Part shown: piece after piece, positions 43,715 to 52,898 of the stretch | How positions within the stretch are numbered: the stretch's first letter is position 1 | Layout of the letters: each line of letters begins with the position of its first letter | Assembly: GCA_015059955.1 (NCBI GenBank) | Contig: SUZK01000003.1 | Location: forward strand, 124,001-188,000 | Origin: Rikenellaceae bacterium | GTDB taxonomy: Bacteria; Bacteroidota; Bacteroidia; Bacteroidales; Rikenellaceae | Direction: 5' to 3' | Length of the DNA: 64,000 nucleotides | Position numbers and translations under genes: made by a program | Notes under the pieces: generated by a model | What the model saw: the letters and a program-made list of their open reading frames with translations, nothing else | What the model was told of the DNA's origin: nothing | The model's database searches: none

Positions 43715-43756
43715 ATTGTTTGGTATATTTTAGTTTATTATCTTCACTTATACGAT

Positions 43757-45898
43757 TTACTCCTCAATCTTAGCCTTGCGTGCGTGCCAGATGAAGTAGG
43801 CGATGATAGCACCATACATGACGATGCCGAGCCACTGAGCACCTGCCGAGCCAGCCCAGCCTGTAAGCTCGAGGTCGAGGCCTGCAAAGGCGAGGATGGC
43901 GCTGACAACGCCCATGAGAGCACCACCAGCGATGAAGCCCGAGGCGATGAGCGTACCACGGTTGTTATTAGCCTTAGCCTGCTCAGGGTTCTTATGGCGG
44001 TTAACTGCCCATGCAACAAGACCACCCACAACGAGAGGTGCGTTGAGCTCCATAGGGATGAACATACCGAGGGCAAATGGCAATACTGGAAGGCCGATGA
44101 ACGAGAATACAAGCATGAGGCCAGCGCCAATACCATAGAGCAACCATGGTGTCACGCCACCAGTCATAAGAGGCTGGATAACGGCAGCCATGGCGTTAGC
44201 CTGAGGCGCGATAAGGGCATCCTTGCCTGTGAAGCCATAGGTCTCGTTCATGATAATCATAACACCAGCAACAGTCGCTGCCGATACGAAGGTGCCGACA
44301 AACTTCCATGTCTGCTGCTTCTTTGGCGATGTACCGAGCCAGTAGCCCACCTTAAGGTCGGTGATGAAGCCGCCAGCCATTGATAGTGCCGTACATACCA
44401 CGCCACCGATAACGAGGGCAGCAATCATACCCTGCTCACCCTCCAAGCCTACCGATACGAGTACAAGCGACGAGAGAATAAGTGTCATAAGTGTCATGCC
44501 CGACACGGGGTTAGAGCCCACGATGGCAATGGCATTAGCTGCCACGGTAGTAAAGAGGAATGCGATAACAAAGACGATGAGCAGTGCCACGATTGTCTGC
44601 ATCCAGTTACCCAAGACACCAAACTGGAAGAATACGAGTGTCGCCACGAGTGTTGCGATGAGTATCGACAATACGGTCTTCATGCGGATATCGCGCTCGG
44701 TACGAGCCTCGACAGCTGCTGTGCCCTTGCCGCTAAACTCATTCTTAGCAAGCGACAATGCCGACTTGATGATGCCCGCCTGGCGCACGATGCCAATAAG
44801 ACCGGCCATCGCGATACCGCCGATACCGATAGGACGACCTATGTATGTATATAGGTTCTCAGGGGTAAATACAAGGTCCGACTGCGAGAGCAAGGTGTTG
44901 TTCACCTGCTCGGTGCTAAGGCCGAGGATAGAGCCAATCTCCATTGGGCTCTGCATGATGCGCTCAACGAGGATTGGGTCGCTAACGCCAAATATATCTA
45001 TGAGGCGCTGAGGGTCGCTCGACAAGGTCTCAAGGATGCCCTGTGCAGGGATGCTGAAGAGCTGTGCGAACATAAGTGGGTCCATGGCGCTCTCGAACGA
45101 GCCTACCAGAGGCACGATGAAGAACCATACGAGGGCCGAGCCGGCAGCGATGATAAGTGCATACTTAAGGCCGATGATATAGCCCAGACCGAGCACTGCT
45201 GCCGAGGTGTTAAGGCCGAGCGTGAGCTTCGCCTTAGCAGCCAAGGCCTGTCCCCAGCCCCACATCTGCGTAGATATTGACGATACCCATGCACCGAATG
45301 TCGACACTATGAAGTCGTAGAGACCACCGATAAGACCTGCGGCAACAAGAATCTTAGCCTGCGAGCCACCCTTCTCTCCCGACACAAGAACCTCGGTGGT
45401 TGCCGTAGCCTCAGGGAATGGGTACTTGCCGTGCATCTGCTTCACGAAGTACTTGCGGAAGGGGATTAGCAAGACGATGCCGAGGATACCACCAAGCAAC
45501 GACGATAGGAATACCTGGTAGAACTGAGCATCGAGGCCCAAGATGTAGAGTGCAGGGAGTGTGAAGATGGCGCCTGCCACGATAACACCCGACGATGCAC
45601 CAATAGACTGGATGATGACATTCTGACCCAACATATTCTTCTTACCACGAAGCTGGCCAAGGCCCACAGCAATGATGGCGATAGGTATGGCAGCCTCGAA
45701 TACCTGACCCACCTTCAGGCCGAGGTAAGCAGCGGCAGCCGAGAATAGCACCGCCATAAGAATACCGATAGTCACAGAGTAAGGCGTAACCTCTGCCGGG
45801 GTCTCGTTAGGACCCATCACTGGCTTGTACTCCTCACCTGGTTTTAGCTCACGATACGCGTTATCGGGAAGCGAAGTTTTGGGTTGTTCTTGTTGCAT
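43757..45898 (-). CDS. OPT family oligopeptide transporter
   Basis: A 713-residue polytopic membrane protein with about 14-16 hydrophobic segments. The N-terminal PYSVTIGILMAVLFSAAAAYLGLKVGQVFEAAIPIAI, then KYPFPEATATTEVLVSGEKGG and ITDLKVGYWLGTSPKKQQ, are hallmarks of prokaryotic OPT transporters. The family takes up oligopeptides or metal chelates by proton symport. The following pepT gene, 42 nt downstream, favours peptide import here. Its promoter on the minus strand is at 45938-45966. Confidence 0.93.
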   Translation of the reverse strand: MQQEQPKTSLPDNAYRELKPGEEYKPVMGPNETPAEVTPYSVTIGILMAVLFSAAAAYLGLKVGQVFEAAIPIAIIAVGLGQLRGKKNMLGQNVIIQSIGASSGVIVAGAIFTLPALYILGLDAQFYQVFLSSLLGGILGIVLLIPFRKYFVKQMHGKYPFPEATATTEVLVSGEKGGSQAKILVAAGLIGGLYDFIVSTFGAWVSSISTQMWGWGQALAAKAKLTLGLNTSAAVLGLGYIIGLKYALIIAAGSALVWFFIVPLVGSFESAMDPLMFAQLFSIPAQGILETLSSDPQRLIDIFGVSDPILVERIMQSPMEIGSILGLSTEQVNNTLLSQSDLVFTPENLYTYIGRPIGIGGIAMAGLIGIVRQAGIIKSALSLAKNEFSGKGTAAVEARTERDIRMKTVLSILIATLVATLVFFQFGVLGNWMQTIVALLIVFVIAFLFTTVAANAIAIVGSNPVSGMTLMTLILSSLVLVSVGLEGEQGMIAALVIGGVVCTALSMAGGFITDLKVGYWLGTSPKKQQTWKFVGTFVSAATVAGVMIIMNETYGFTGKDALIAPQANAMAAVIQPLMTGGVTPWLLYGIGAGLMLVFSFIGLPVLPFALGMFIPMELNAPLVVGGLVAWAVNRHKNPEQAKANNNRGTLIASGFIAGGALMGVVSAILAFAGLDLELTGWAGSAGAQWLGIVMYGAIIAYFIWHARKAKIEE

Positions 45899-45937
45899 AA
45901 AATTATAGTTTTACATATTTATACATTGACAATCGTA

Positions 45938-45966
45938 CAAAGATAGTAAAAATATCAAAAAAGCAA
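45938..45966 (-). promoter_or_regulatory. Promoter of the OPT-pepT unit
   Basis: On the minus strand, TTG (45964-45966) and TATCTTTG (45938-45945) are separated by 18 bp, 40 nt upstream of the ATG. Confidence 0.6.
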
Positions 45967-46263
45967 TACTAAAATAACGAAAAAAAGATGAATGATGGGA
46001 GTTTAAAGATAACACCCTCTTCACCTTACCCATATAGAGTATCATTGACGGTTTTGAGCCTTATGGAGGTCATGCGCTCACGAAAGCTACCCTACGTGGC
46101 AAAGTTCTCACTGACACTGTTTACATATTTACAGATTAGACTATTTGCCTACCCGATAAGTACTAATGCCATGTTGGCGATAATTTCATCCAAACGACTC
46201 TCTGCCAAGGATATCAGAGTATTGTATGTCGTTATATGCAGCCCCTAATTGGGTCATTATCGT

Positions 46264-46295
46264 ATTATCTTATTATCTTATTATCTTATTATCTT
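46264..46295. repeat. Tandem octamer repeat ATTATCTT x4
   Basis: Four exact 8-bp units in a row between OPT and the large lipoprotein. It is of the length that can vary in number by slippage. Confidence 0.85.
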
Positions 46296-46311
46296 ACTTA
46301 TTGTCCCAATC

Positions 46312-46351
46312 AACAAAAAAAATCGGAGCCTCCCGAAAGGGAAGCTCCGAA
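46312..46351 (-). terminator. Intrinsic terminator after the large lipoprotein
   Basis: The stem CGGAGC-TCCC / GGGA-GCTCCG with loop GAAA is followed on the minus strand by eight T. It lies beyond the degraded tail at 46372-46492. Confidence 0.85.
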
Positions 46352-46371
46352 ATGATTATTTGTAACAGTTA

Positions 46372-46492
46372 TTACTGATCCTGACCTTCAATGTGACCAG
46401 TAAATGTACAATATCTTTAAGCTGTGGCGCCATACAGTGATGGAGTGAATGACCAAGTCAATGTCTCGCCACCCTCACCAGGGGTCTCAGGC
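46372..46492 (-). pseudogene. Remnant of a further C-terminal domain of the large lipoprotein
   Basis: Just past the stop, a one-base shift opens the frame TEPETPGEGGETLTWSFTP..., repeating the linker style (GEGGETPEPEPEFP) found inside the gene, up to a TAA at 46417. Immediately after that stop, codons for YCTFTGHIEGQDQ and a second TAA (46372) look like the final strand of a module. The middle of the module is missing. It appears to be a final domain destroyed by a frameshift and an internal deletion. Confidence 0.55.
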
Positions 46493-49012
46493 TCAGTTTG
46501 ATGTTGTACCAATTGCACCGCTGTATGTAATAGTTGTAGAAGTGCCATCAGTAAAGTTTAGGTTCATAGACACATTAAATGTGCCATCGCCATTGTTAAC
46601 TACACTCATTGTACTGTTAGCATTTGCACTCTTTTCTACACCGTTTATAACAATATTCTGAGTACTAAACCTATTTAGATTACCCACATTTGATGTATCC
46701 ACCCACTGGTAATCGTGAGTCTCACCAAGAGATGTTGCATTAGCGCCATGATCAGTAGTAATCCAGACCTTCATAGAGATATTGTCTCCAGAAACAATAT
46801 AGCTATTGCGATAAGCATCTGGATTATATTCACCCTCATTCCATGTTGTCAAAGCAATATTTGCAGGAAACTCTGGTTCAGGCTCAGGGGTCTCACCGCC
46901 TTCGCCGCTACCAGCAGGAGCTACCCAACCATCGGGCATACCCTTGTAGCCAACAGTACCATTAAATGCATCGCCCCATCCAGAAGTTACATTGATAAGG
47001 ATAATGTACTCGCCATCAACAAAGCTAACATTCATTGAACCATTACTATCACCATAGGCCCAAGCATATCTGTTGTTATACTTTACTCTAAACTGATTCT
47101 CATTCTTTCCATATGTGTAATCACCAGGAAGAAGTGAATTGTTGTTTGGACGATTTGCGCTATTAACCTCTAAGTAGAAGTATGAGAACTCTGAAGTCGT
47201 CAAAGTAAAGTATCCATTGCTATCCCACGAAATATCAGTTGCCATAACATCAGCAAAATTATTAGGATCCTTGTCCGTGCTAACCTTAACAGATGCATCC
47301 CAAGACTCCGATGAACGATATGTATCGTTGGTATCGTCAGCTACAGAGAATACATAAATCCAAACATCGCTTTGGTTATAGCCGAGATCAAGTGTAATGG
47401 TTGTATCATCAACATCAACGACTTGATTACCATTCAAATAGTATTGTAGCTGATAACCGTTAGCACCCTCAACAGCATCCCATGAGATAGTTACAGATGG
47501 ACCGTCAACAGTTGCAGTTACGTTTGTAGGTGCAGGAAGAAATGCTCGTGGGTCATTATACTCAACATATGACTTCGCAGATGAGCGATAGGTTGCACTA
47601 TCCTCGCTTACAACAGCCTGAACTGAGAATGAGTAGTAGTCATAAGTTGGAACAGTGATTGTTACAGTAGTCTCTGTTGTCGAGATTGGATTGATATCAC
47701 TGCTTGATGTACACTCAACAAGGTAACCCTCAGCATTCTCAACAGCCTCCCAAGTGAGGATAAGAGTCTTGCCAGAGATAGAGTACTCTACTACTGGGGC
47801 ATCAAGCTGAGTTCGTGTATCTGGAATATCAAGTCCAGGGAGTTCTCCAATGAATGTCGCATCTTCAAGGACAACACCTGACTGCATATTTGAATAGTCG
47901 GCGTTGATTACAAACTTGTACTTACCTTCAACAACACTAACATCTACTGTCATAAAGTTTGGAGTACCTGTCAACCACCACGATAAATTAGCAGGCATAT
48001 ACTGGCCATAATTACCACCAAAATAGAGACCATATCCAACAGAATATACACCAACATTAATAACAGGTTCGCTGGTAATCAATGGACAAGAAGAGCCATA
48101 GAAGTTAATCCACAACTCACCTAAAACTTCATTGTACAACTTTACGACGATATCTGTGCCAGTACCACTAACACCTTTGCACTCAAACATAGGACCTGCT
48201 GGCTCCTCGTAAACCTCAAGGTTAGATACCGAGAACTTGGTTACGCCACCGTATGTGAATGACAACTTGCGGCCCTCTGGGATGGTTACGCTCTTAGTGT
48301 AGGCGTTGCCCTCAGCATCGTAAGCTGTGACAGTGAAGTCAGCAACCTCGATAACATCAGTAGCAAACCAGAAGGTATTATTCTCTACGTTATCGGCATT
48401 GATAGTGTAGCTACAATTTTTTTCATAGCCAAACCACACACCATTAAGTTCAATATCAACGTGGTCGATAACAAACTCAGCAGGAGTATTGATGGTCATC
48501 TTACCGTAACCCACCATGTGCTGCATGAAAAAGGCTGCTGTACCGCCAACAACATAGACGTTCTGCTTCTGAACAATATGTGCTGCAGGGTCTACTGAGC
48601 TAGCACCTGGAGTCTGTACCTGTGGAATGGTGCAAGTGTACTGACTTGACCATGACTCAGCAGGAGAACATACTGTCATAAAGAAAGACTCAGGAAGCTC
48701 GCCCTCGAACTCAGCGGTGAACTTACCCTCTGCATCAATGGCTGCAGTAGTCTCCAAGCCATTTTCAGCGAAAAGCTTGATAGTCTCAGTACCATCCCAT
48801 GCCGACTTGTATACGGTAGTAGTGGTACCATCACCATTGTCGATAGTCTCCGAGCCACCGAAACCCGAACGAGTATCATCGCCCATAGAAGCCACACCAG
48901 TAATAACGGTCTTCTTAGCTACGGCGTTAACCTCGTTGTTCTCCTCGGTACAAGCCGTAAATGCCATTGCAGCTACTGCAACAAGCATCAAATTCTTAAA
49001 CAAATTTTTCAT
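46493..49012 (-). CDS. Large multi-domain surface lipoprotein (fimbrillin-like start, Fn3 repeats)
   Basis: An 839-residue lipoprotein with lipobox AFTAC (C21). Residues about 35-275 start ITGVASMGDDTRSGF and continue with a fimbrillin/Mfa-like beta domain (DGTETIKLF, then PAESWSSQYTCTIPQVQTPG). A unit with NLEVYEEPAGPMFECKGVSGTG follows. Two fibronectin-III domains sit at about 415-500 (APVVEYSISGKTLILTWEAVENAEGYLVE) and 505-590. Two similar C-terminal modules end near GMPDGWVAPAGSGEGGE and TITYSGAIGTTSN. A role in adhesion or pilus-like assembly is inferred. A 43-residue ORF lies 15 nt upstream. The current stop probably came from a one-base shift, because remnants of another module follow. 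Confidence 0.72.
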   Translation of the reverse strand: MKNLFKNLMLVAVAAMAFTACTEENNEVNAVAKKTVITGVASMGDDTRSGFGGSETIDNGDGTTTTVYKSAWDGTETIKLFAENGLETTAAIDAEGKFTAEFEGELPESFFMTVCSPAESWSSQYTCTIPQVQTPGASSVDPAAHIVQKQNVYVVGGTAAFFMQHMVGYGKMTINTPAEFVIDHVDIELNGVWFGYEKNCSYTINADNVENNTFWFATDVIEVADFTVTAYDAEGNAYTKSVTIPEGRKLSFTYGGVTKFSVSNLEVYEEPAGPMFECKGVSGTGTDIVVKLYNEVLGELWINFYGSSCPLITSEPVINVGVYSVGYGLYFGGNYGQYMPANLSWWLTGTPNFMTVDVSVVEGKYKFVINADYSNMQSGVVLEDATFIGELPGLDIPDTRTQLDAPVVEYSISGKTLILTWEAVENAEGYLVECTSSSDINPISTTETTVTITVPTYDYYSFSVQAVVSEDSATYRSSAKSYVEYNDPRAFLPAPTNVTATVDGPSVTISWDAVEGANGYQLQYYLNGNQVVDVDDTTITLDLGYNQSDVWIYVFSVADDTNDTYRSSESWDASVKVSTDKDPNNFADVMATDISWDSNGYFTLTTSEFSYFYLEVNSANRPNNNSLLPGDYTYGKNENQFRVKYNNRYAWAYGDSNGSMNVSFVDGEYIILINVTSGWGDAFNGTVGYKGMPDGWVAPAGSGEGGETPEPEPEFPANIALTTWNEGEYNPDAYRNSYIVSGDNISMKVWITTDHGANATSLGETHDYQWVDTSNVGNLNRFSTQNIVINGVEKSANANSTMSVVNNGDGTFNVSMNLNFTDGTSTTITYSGAIGTTSN

Positions 49013-49027
49013 CGTTGCAATAGTTTT

Positions 49028-49159
49028 TTAGAAATCGCCTGCATCCTCCTCTGTCGAATCCTCGAAGCCAGCAGATGCCGTGAAGCCTGCCTCAACCGTT
49101 GTCAAGACAACCTCCATCTCGGGAGCAATGTACTCCTCGAAAAATGACTTTTTAACCAT
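49028..49159 (-). CDS. Conserved-type small peptide ORF upstream of the large lipoprotein
   Basis: A 43-residue ORF beginning MVKKSFFEEYIAPEMEVV and ending in an acidic tail (...ASAGFEDSTEEDAGDF). It ends 15 nt before the lipoprotein ATG, on the same strand and after the likely shared promoter. The layout (basic start, aromatic patch, a Y-x-x-PE-x-EVV motif, then Gly/Ser and acidic residues) recurs in short Bacteroidales ORFs next to surface genes, from memory of the family. No function is known to me. It has no signal peptide, and Cys is absent. Codon use looks like that of real genes. Confidence 0.6.
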   Translation of the reverse strand: MVKKSFFEEYIAPEMEVVLTTVEAGFTASAGFEDSTEEDAGDF

Positions 49160-49666
49160 AATTAAACTAAAATATTAAAATATATAAATTATTGATTTTC
49201 AACACCTAACTATAATAACCACACATACAAAGTTAATCAAGCCAACGTATGGATATAGTTATTTAAACACACCTTATGCGGATACATCACCGCAAATAAC
49301 GTGCAAACATACAAAAAAAATCGACCAAAAGCAAATATTTTTCAATAAAAATGGACTCTTTTTAATACTCATAGTTAAACAAGGCTGCGACACAGAGTCT
49401 AACAGCAGTTTTTATTGCATGTAAACATATTGGTAATTTAGCACAAAATTAGCATATAAGGTAAATTAAAAACAGAGAGCAAAAGAGCCAAGAAAATCGG
49501 GCGTATTCACCCTATCATCTCACACATATTGTCGGTCTTCAGCAAATCTTTACCTCCTAATCGTTGCTCTTTCACCATTTTTTACTATCTTTGTCGGTTG
49601 TGCGTACATAGACGCGCACGCACATAGCGATTAGTTGGAACGTAACAAACAAATACATAAACAATT
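49160..49666. other. 507-nt intergenic region between divergent operons
   Basis: AT-rich. On the minus strand a -7 box TAACTTTG (49228-49235) precedes the small ORF with a ~70-nt leader. On the plus side is the valS promoter. I see no gene or repeat between them. Confidence 0.65.
49564..49593 (+). promoter_or_regulatory. Promoter of the valS operon
   Basis: TTG (49564-49566) and TATCTTTG (49586-49593) have a 19-bp spacer, 73 nt before the valS ATG. Confidence 0.7.
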
Positions 49667-52417
49667 ATGCAGTTAGCTGACAAGTATTCACCCGAACAGA
49701 TTGAGCAGAAGTGGTACGACTTCTGGATTGCAGAGAACCTTTTCCACTCGGAGCCTGATGCTCGCGAGCCATATACCATCGTTATCCCACCACCAAACGT
49801 GACGGGTATGTTGCACATGGGCCACATGCTCAACAACACGTTGCAGGATGTGTTGGTGCGTCGTGCACGTATGCAGGGCAAGAACGCCTGCTGGGTGCCA
49901 GGCACCGACCACGCATCTATCGCCACCGAGGCGAAGGTCGTGAAGAAGCTCGCCGAGCAGGGCATCAAGAAGAGCGACCTCACACGCGAGGAGTTCCTCA
50001 AGCACGCATGGGAGTGGACAAACGAGCATGGCGGCATCATCCTCAAGCAGCTACGCAAGCTCGGCGCATCGTGCGACTGGGAGCGTACAGCATTTACGAT
50101 GGACGAGATACGCAGCAAGAGCGTCATCCGCGTATTCTGCGACCTCTACAACAAGGGGCTTATCTACCGTGGCCTACGCATGGTAAACTGGGACCCTAAG
50201 GCGCAGACAGCCCTCAGCAACGAGGAGGTTATATACCGCGAGGAGAAGAGCAAGCTCTACTATTTGAGATACTACGTAGACGAGGCAGCAGGCTCGACAG
50301 ATGGCGAGGAGCAGGGTGCAGTGACACTCAACCCTACCGACGCCTTCGACCCAACAGTTAAGCACCAGATACTACACCGCGACAGTGAGGGCCGTCGCTA
50401 CGCTGTGGTGGCAACAACACGCCCTGAGACCATCATGGGCGATACGGCGATGTGTATCAACCCTAAGGACCCAAAGAATACTTGGCTTAAGGGTAAGAGC
50501 GTTATCGTGCCCCTCGTAAACCGCGTAGTGCCCATCATCGAGGACCGCTACGTAGAGATAGAGTTCGGTACGGGCTGTCTTAAGGTGACACCCGCACACG
50601 ACGTCAACGACTATATGCTCGGCAAGACACACAACCTTGAGACTATCGACATCTTCAATGCCGACGCTACGATAAGCGAGGCGGGTGGCTTGTATGTAAG
50701 TATGGACCGTATGGATGTGCGCAAGCAGATTGTCAAGGACCTCGCCGAGGCTAACCTCTTGGAGAAGGTCGAGGACTACGACAACAAGGTCGGTTACAGC
50801 GAGCGTAATGCCGACACCGCCGTGGAGCCACGCCTCTGCATGCAGTGGTTCTTGCGCATGCAACACTTCGCAGACATCGCGTTGCCACCTGTGATGAACG
50901 ACGAGATTAAGTTCCATCCCGCGAAGTACAAGACGACATACAACAACTGGCTTACAAACATCCAGGACTGGTGTATCAGCCGTCAGCTATGGTGGGGACA
51001 CCGCATCCCTGCCTACTTCCTCCCAACGGTCGAGGGCGCCGAGGAGAAGTTCGTAGTTGCCGAGAGCCGCGAGGAGGCACTCGCACTCGCTAAGGCGATG
51101 CCAGGCTATGAGAATATCACCGCCGAGGAGCTACGCCACGATGAGGATGCCCTCGACACATGGTTCAGCTCTTGGCTGTGGCCACTGTCGCTCTTCAACG
51201 GCATACTCGACCCCGACAACAAGGAGATTAACTACTACTACTCTACCGACGACCTCGTGACAGGTCCAGATATCATCTTCTTCTGGATTGCACGTATGAT
51301 TATGGCGGGCTACGAGTGGCGCGGCGAGATGCCATTCAAGAATGTATACTTCACGGGTATCGTGCGCGACAAGCTCGGCCGTAAGATGTCGAAGCAGCTC
51401 GGCAACTCACCCGACCCTCTCGACCTTATCGCCAAGTATGGCGCAGATGGCATGCGTGTAGCTATGCTCATGTCTACGTCGGCAGGCAACGACGTTATGT
51501 TCGATGAGGCACTATGCGAGCAGGGCCGTAACTTCGGTAACAAGATATGGAACGCCTACCGCCTTATCAACATGTGGGAGGTAGACGCCACCCTCGAGCA
51601 ACCTGAGGCAGCACGCCAGGCTATAACATGGTTCGACGAGGTAATGCGCGAGCGCATAGCACGCATCAACCACGACATGGAGCAGTACCGCATATCGGAG
51701 GCATTCACCGAGTTGTACCGTCTCTTCTGGGACGACTTCAGCGGCTGGTACTTGGAGATGGTGAAGCCTGCATACCAGTGTCCTGCGGACAGCAAGACCA
51801 TAGAGCGCACGAAGCACTACTTCGACCAGCTCCTCCGTCTATTGCACCCATTCATGCCATTTATCACCGAGGAGATATGGCAGGACCTCAAGCCTGAGCA
51901 GGGTGTCAAGTCTATCGTCATCGCACAGCAGCCTAAGGTCGACCGCGAGGCAGATGCCACAATCCTTGCACGCTTCGCCCTTGTCGAGGAGGTTATCACC
52001 GCCATACGTAACGTGCGCAAGCAGAAGAACATCGCTCAGAAGGAGCCACTCACGCTCAACTATATTGCCGACGACAACTTCCCAGCAGAGTTCAGCGCCG
52101 TGATTGCCAAGATGGGTAACATCAAGGCTATCGAGGCAGTCGTGGAGAAGGATGCTACGGCAGCGGCCTTCATCGTCAAGACCACACAGTACTTCGTACC
52201 TATGGAGGGCAAGATTGACAAGGAGGCAGAACTTAAGAAGCTCAGCGACGACCTCACATACTACGAGGGCTTCCTCGCATCGGTAATGAAGAAGCTATCT
52301 AACGAGCGCTTCGTATCGTCAGCACCCGAGAAGGTTGTTGCCAACGAGCGCGCTAAGCAGGCTGATGCCGAGGCTAAGATTGCAGCTATCAAGGCTCAGA
52401 TGGAGGCACTCAAGTAA
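49667..52417 (+). CDS. valS: Valyl-tRNA synthetase
   Basis: A 916-residue class I synthetase. The HIGH-type motif is in [15 protein letters not shown] near 43-57. The CP1 editing domain runs at about 165-390, with [14 protein letters not shown] and [16 protein letters not shown]. The KMSKS-type motif is [17 protein letters not shown] near 565-580. The anticodon-binding helical domain (about 620-780) and a C-terminal coiled coil ([25 protein letters not shown], about 850-916) that contacts tRNA follow. The order and length are normal. It charges tRNA-Val. The stop overlaps the rnhA start (TAATG), so translation is coupled. Confidence 0.97.
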   Translation: MQLADKYSPEQIEQKWYDFWIAENLFHSEPDAREPYTIVIPPPNVTGMLHMGHMLNNTLQDVLVRRARMQGKNACWVPGTDHASIATEAKVVKKLAEQGIKKSDLTREEFLKHAWEWTNEHGGIILKQLRKLGASCDWERTAFTMDEIRSKSVIRVFCDLYNKGLIYRGLRMVNWDPKAQTALSNEEVIYREEKSKLYYLRYYVDEAAGSTDGEEQGAVTLNPTDAFDPTVKHQILHRDSEGRRYAVVATTRPETIMGDTAMCINPKDPKNTWLKGKSVIVPLVNRVVPIIEDRYVEIEFGTGCLKVTPAHDVNDYMLGKTHNLETIDIFNADATISEAGGLYVSMDRMDVRKQIVKDLAEANLLEKVEDYDNKVGYSERNADTAVEPRLCMQWFLRMQHFADIALPPVMNDEIKFHPAKYKTTYNNWLTNIQDWCISRQLWWGHRIPAYFLPTVEGAEEKFVVAESREEALALAKAMPGYENITAEELRHDEDALDTWFSSWLWPLSLFNGILDPDNKEINYYYSTDDLVTGPDIIFFWIARMIMAGYEWRGEMPFKNVYFTGIVRDKLGRKMSKQLGNSPDPLDLIAKYGADGMRVAMLMSTSAGNDVMFDEALCEQGRNFGNKIWNAYRLINMWEVDATLEQPEAARQAITWFDEVMRERIARINHDMEQYRISEAFTELYRLFWDDFSGWYLEMVKPAYQCPADSKTIERTKHYFDQLLRLLHPFMPFITEEIWQDLKPEQGVKSIVIAQQPKVDREADATILARFALVEEVITAIRNVRKQKNIAQKEPLTLNYIADDNFPAEFSAVIAKMGNIKAIEAVVEKDATAAAFIVKTTQYFVPMEGKIDKEAELKKLSDDLTYYEGFLASVMKKLSNERFVSSAPEKVVANERAKQADAEAKIAAIKAQMEALK

Positions 52418-52881
52418 TGGCAGACATAACGATATATACCGACGGCTCGGCCCTGGGCAATCCTGGGCCGGGCGGCTACGGCATAGTCCTCATCTCGGGG
52501 CCCCACCGCAAGGAGATATCCGAGGGCTTCCGCCTGACGACAAACAACCGCATGGAGCTTATGGCCGTATGTGTCGCCCTCGAAGCATTGCGCTTCAAGG
52601 GTAGCAACGTCACGCTATACTCCGACTCGAAGTATGTTGTCGAGGCCGTAAACCAGCGCTGGCTCATCAACTGGGAGAAGACAGGATTTAAGGGCAAGAA
52701 AAACCCCGACCTCTGGCGTCGCTTCCTTGCTATCTACCGCCAGCATAGGGTGCGCTTCGTGTGGGTCAAGGGTCACGCCTCGACAGTAGAGAACAATCGC
52801 TGTGACCACCTCGCCGTGACGGCAGCCTCGTCGGCAAACCTCCGCGAAGATGTAGGATACGAGCAGGGCGAAAACCAATAG
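52417..52881 (+). CDS. rnhA: Ribonuclease HI
   Basis: A 154-residue RNase HI. The four catalytic carboxylates are visible: Asp in IYTDGSALGNPGPGG (near 8), Glu in NNRMELMAV (near 46), Asp in LYSDSKYVVEAVNQ (near 70), and the last Asp in the HASTVENNRCDHLA motif (near 130). It cleaves the RNA strand of RNA:DNA hybrids. Its start overlaps the valS stop by one base, and the first LtaS-like gene follows after 17 nt. Confidence 0.96.
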   Translation: MADITIYTDGSALGNPGPGGYGIVLISGPHRKEISEGFRLTTNNRMELMAVCVALEALRFKGSNVTLYSDSKYVVEAVNQRWLINWEKTGFKGKKNPDLWRRFLAIYRQHRVRFVWVKGHASTVENNRCDHLAVTAASSANLREDVGYEQGENQ

Positions 52882-52898
52882 TTCGCAACGCCACATAG

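Larger units (their letters stand above)
45899..46371. other. 473-nt intergenic region
   Basis: It holds the OPT promoter, an 86-codon open frame on the plus strand (45988-46248) that resembles nothing I know and has no promoter, a short tandem repeat (46264-46295), and the terminator of the large lipoprotein. The open frame could be a degraded gene or chance. Confidence 0.6.

Noticed and set aside
45988..46248. 86-codon plus-strand open frame
   Set aside because: No promoter, no recognisable motif and unusual composition; the reverse strand also has gene-like scraps broken by stops. Not supported as a gene.
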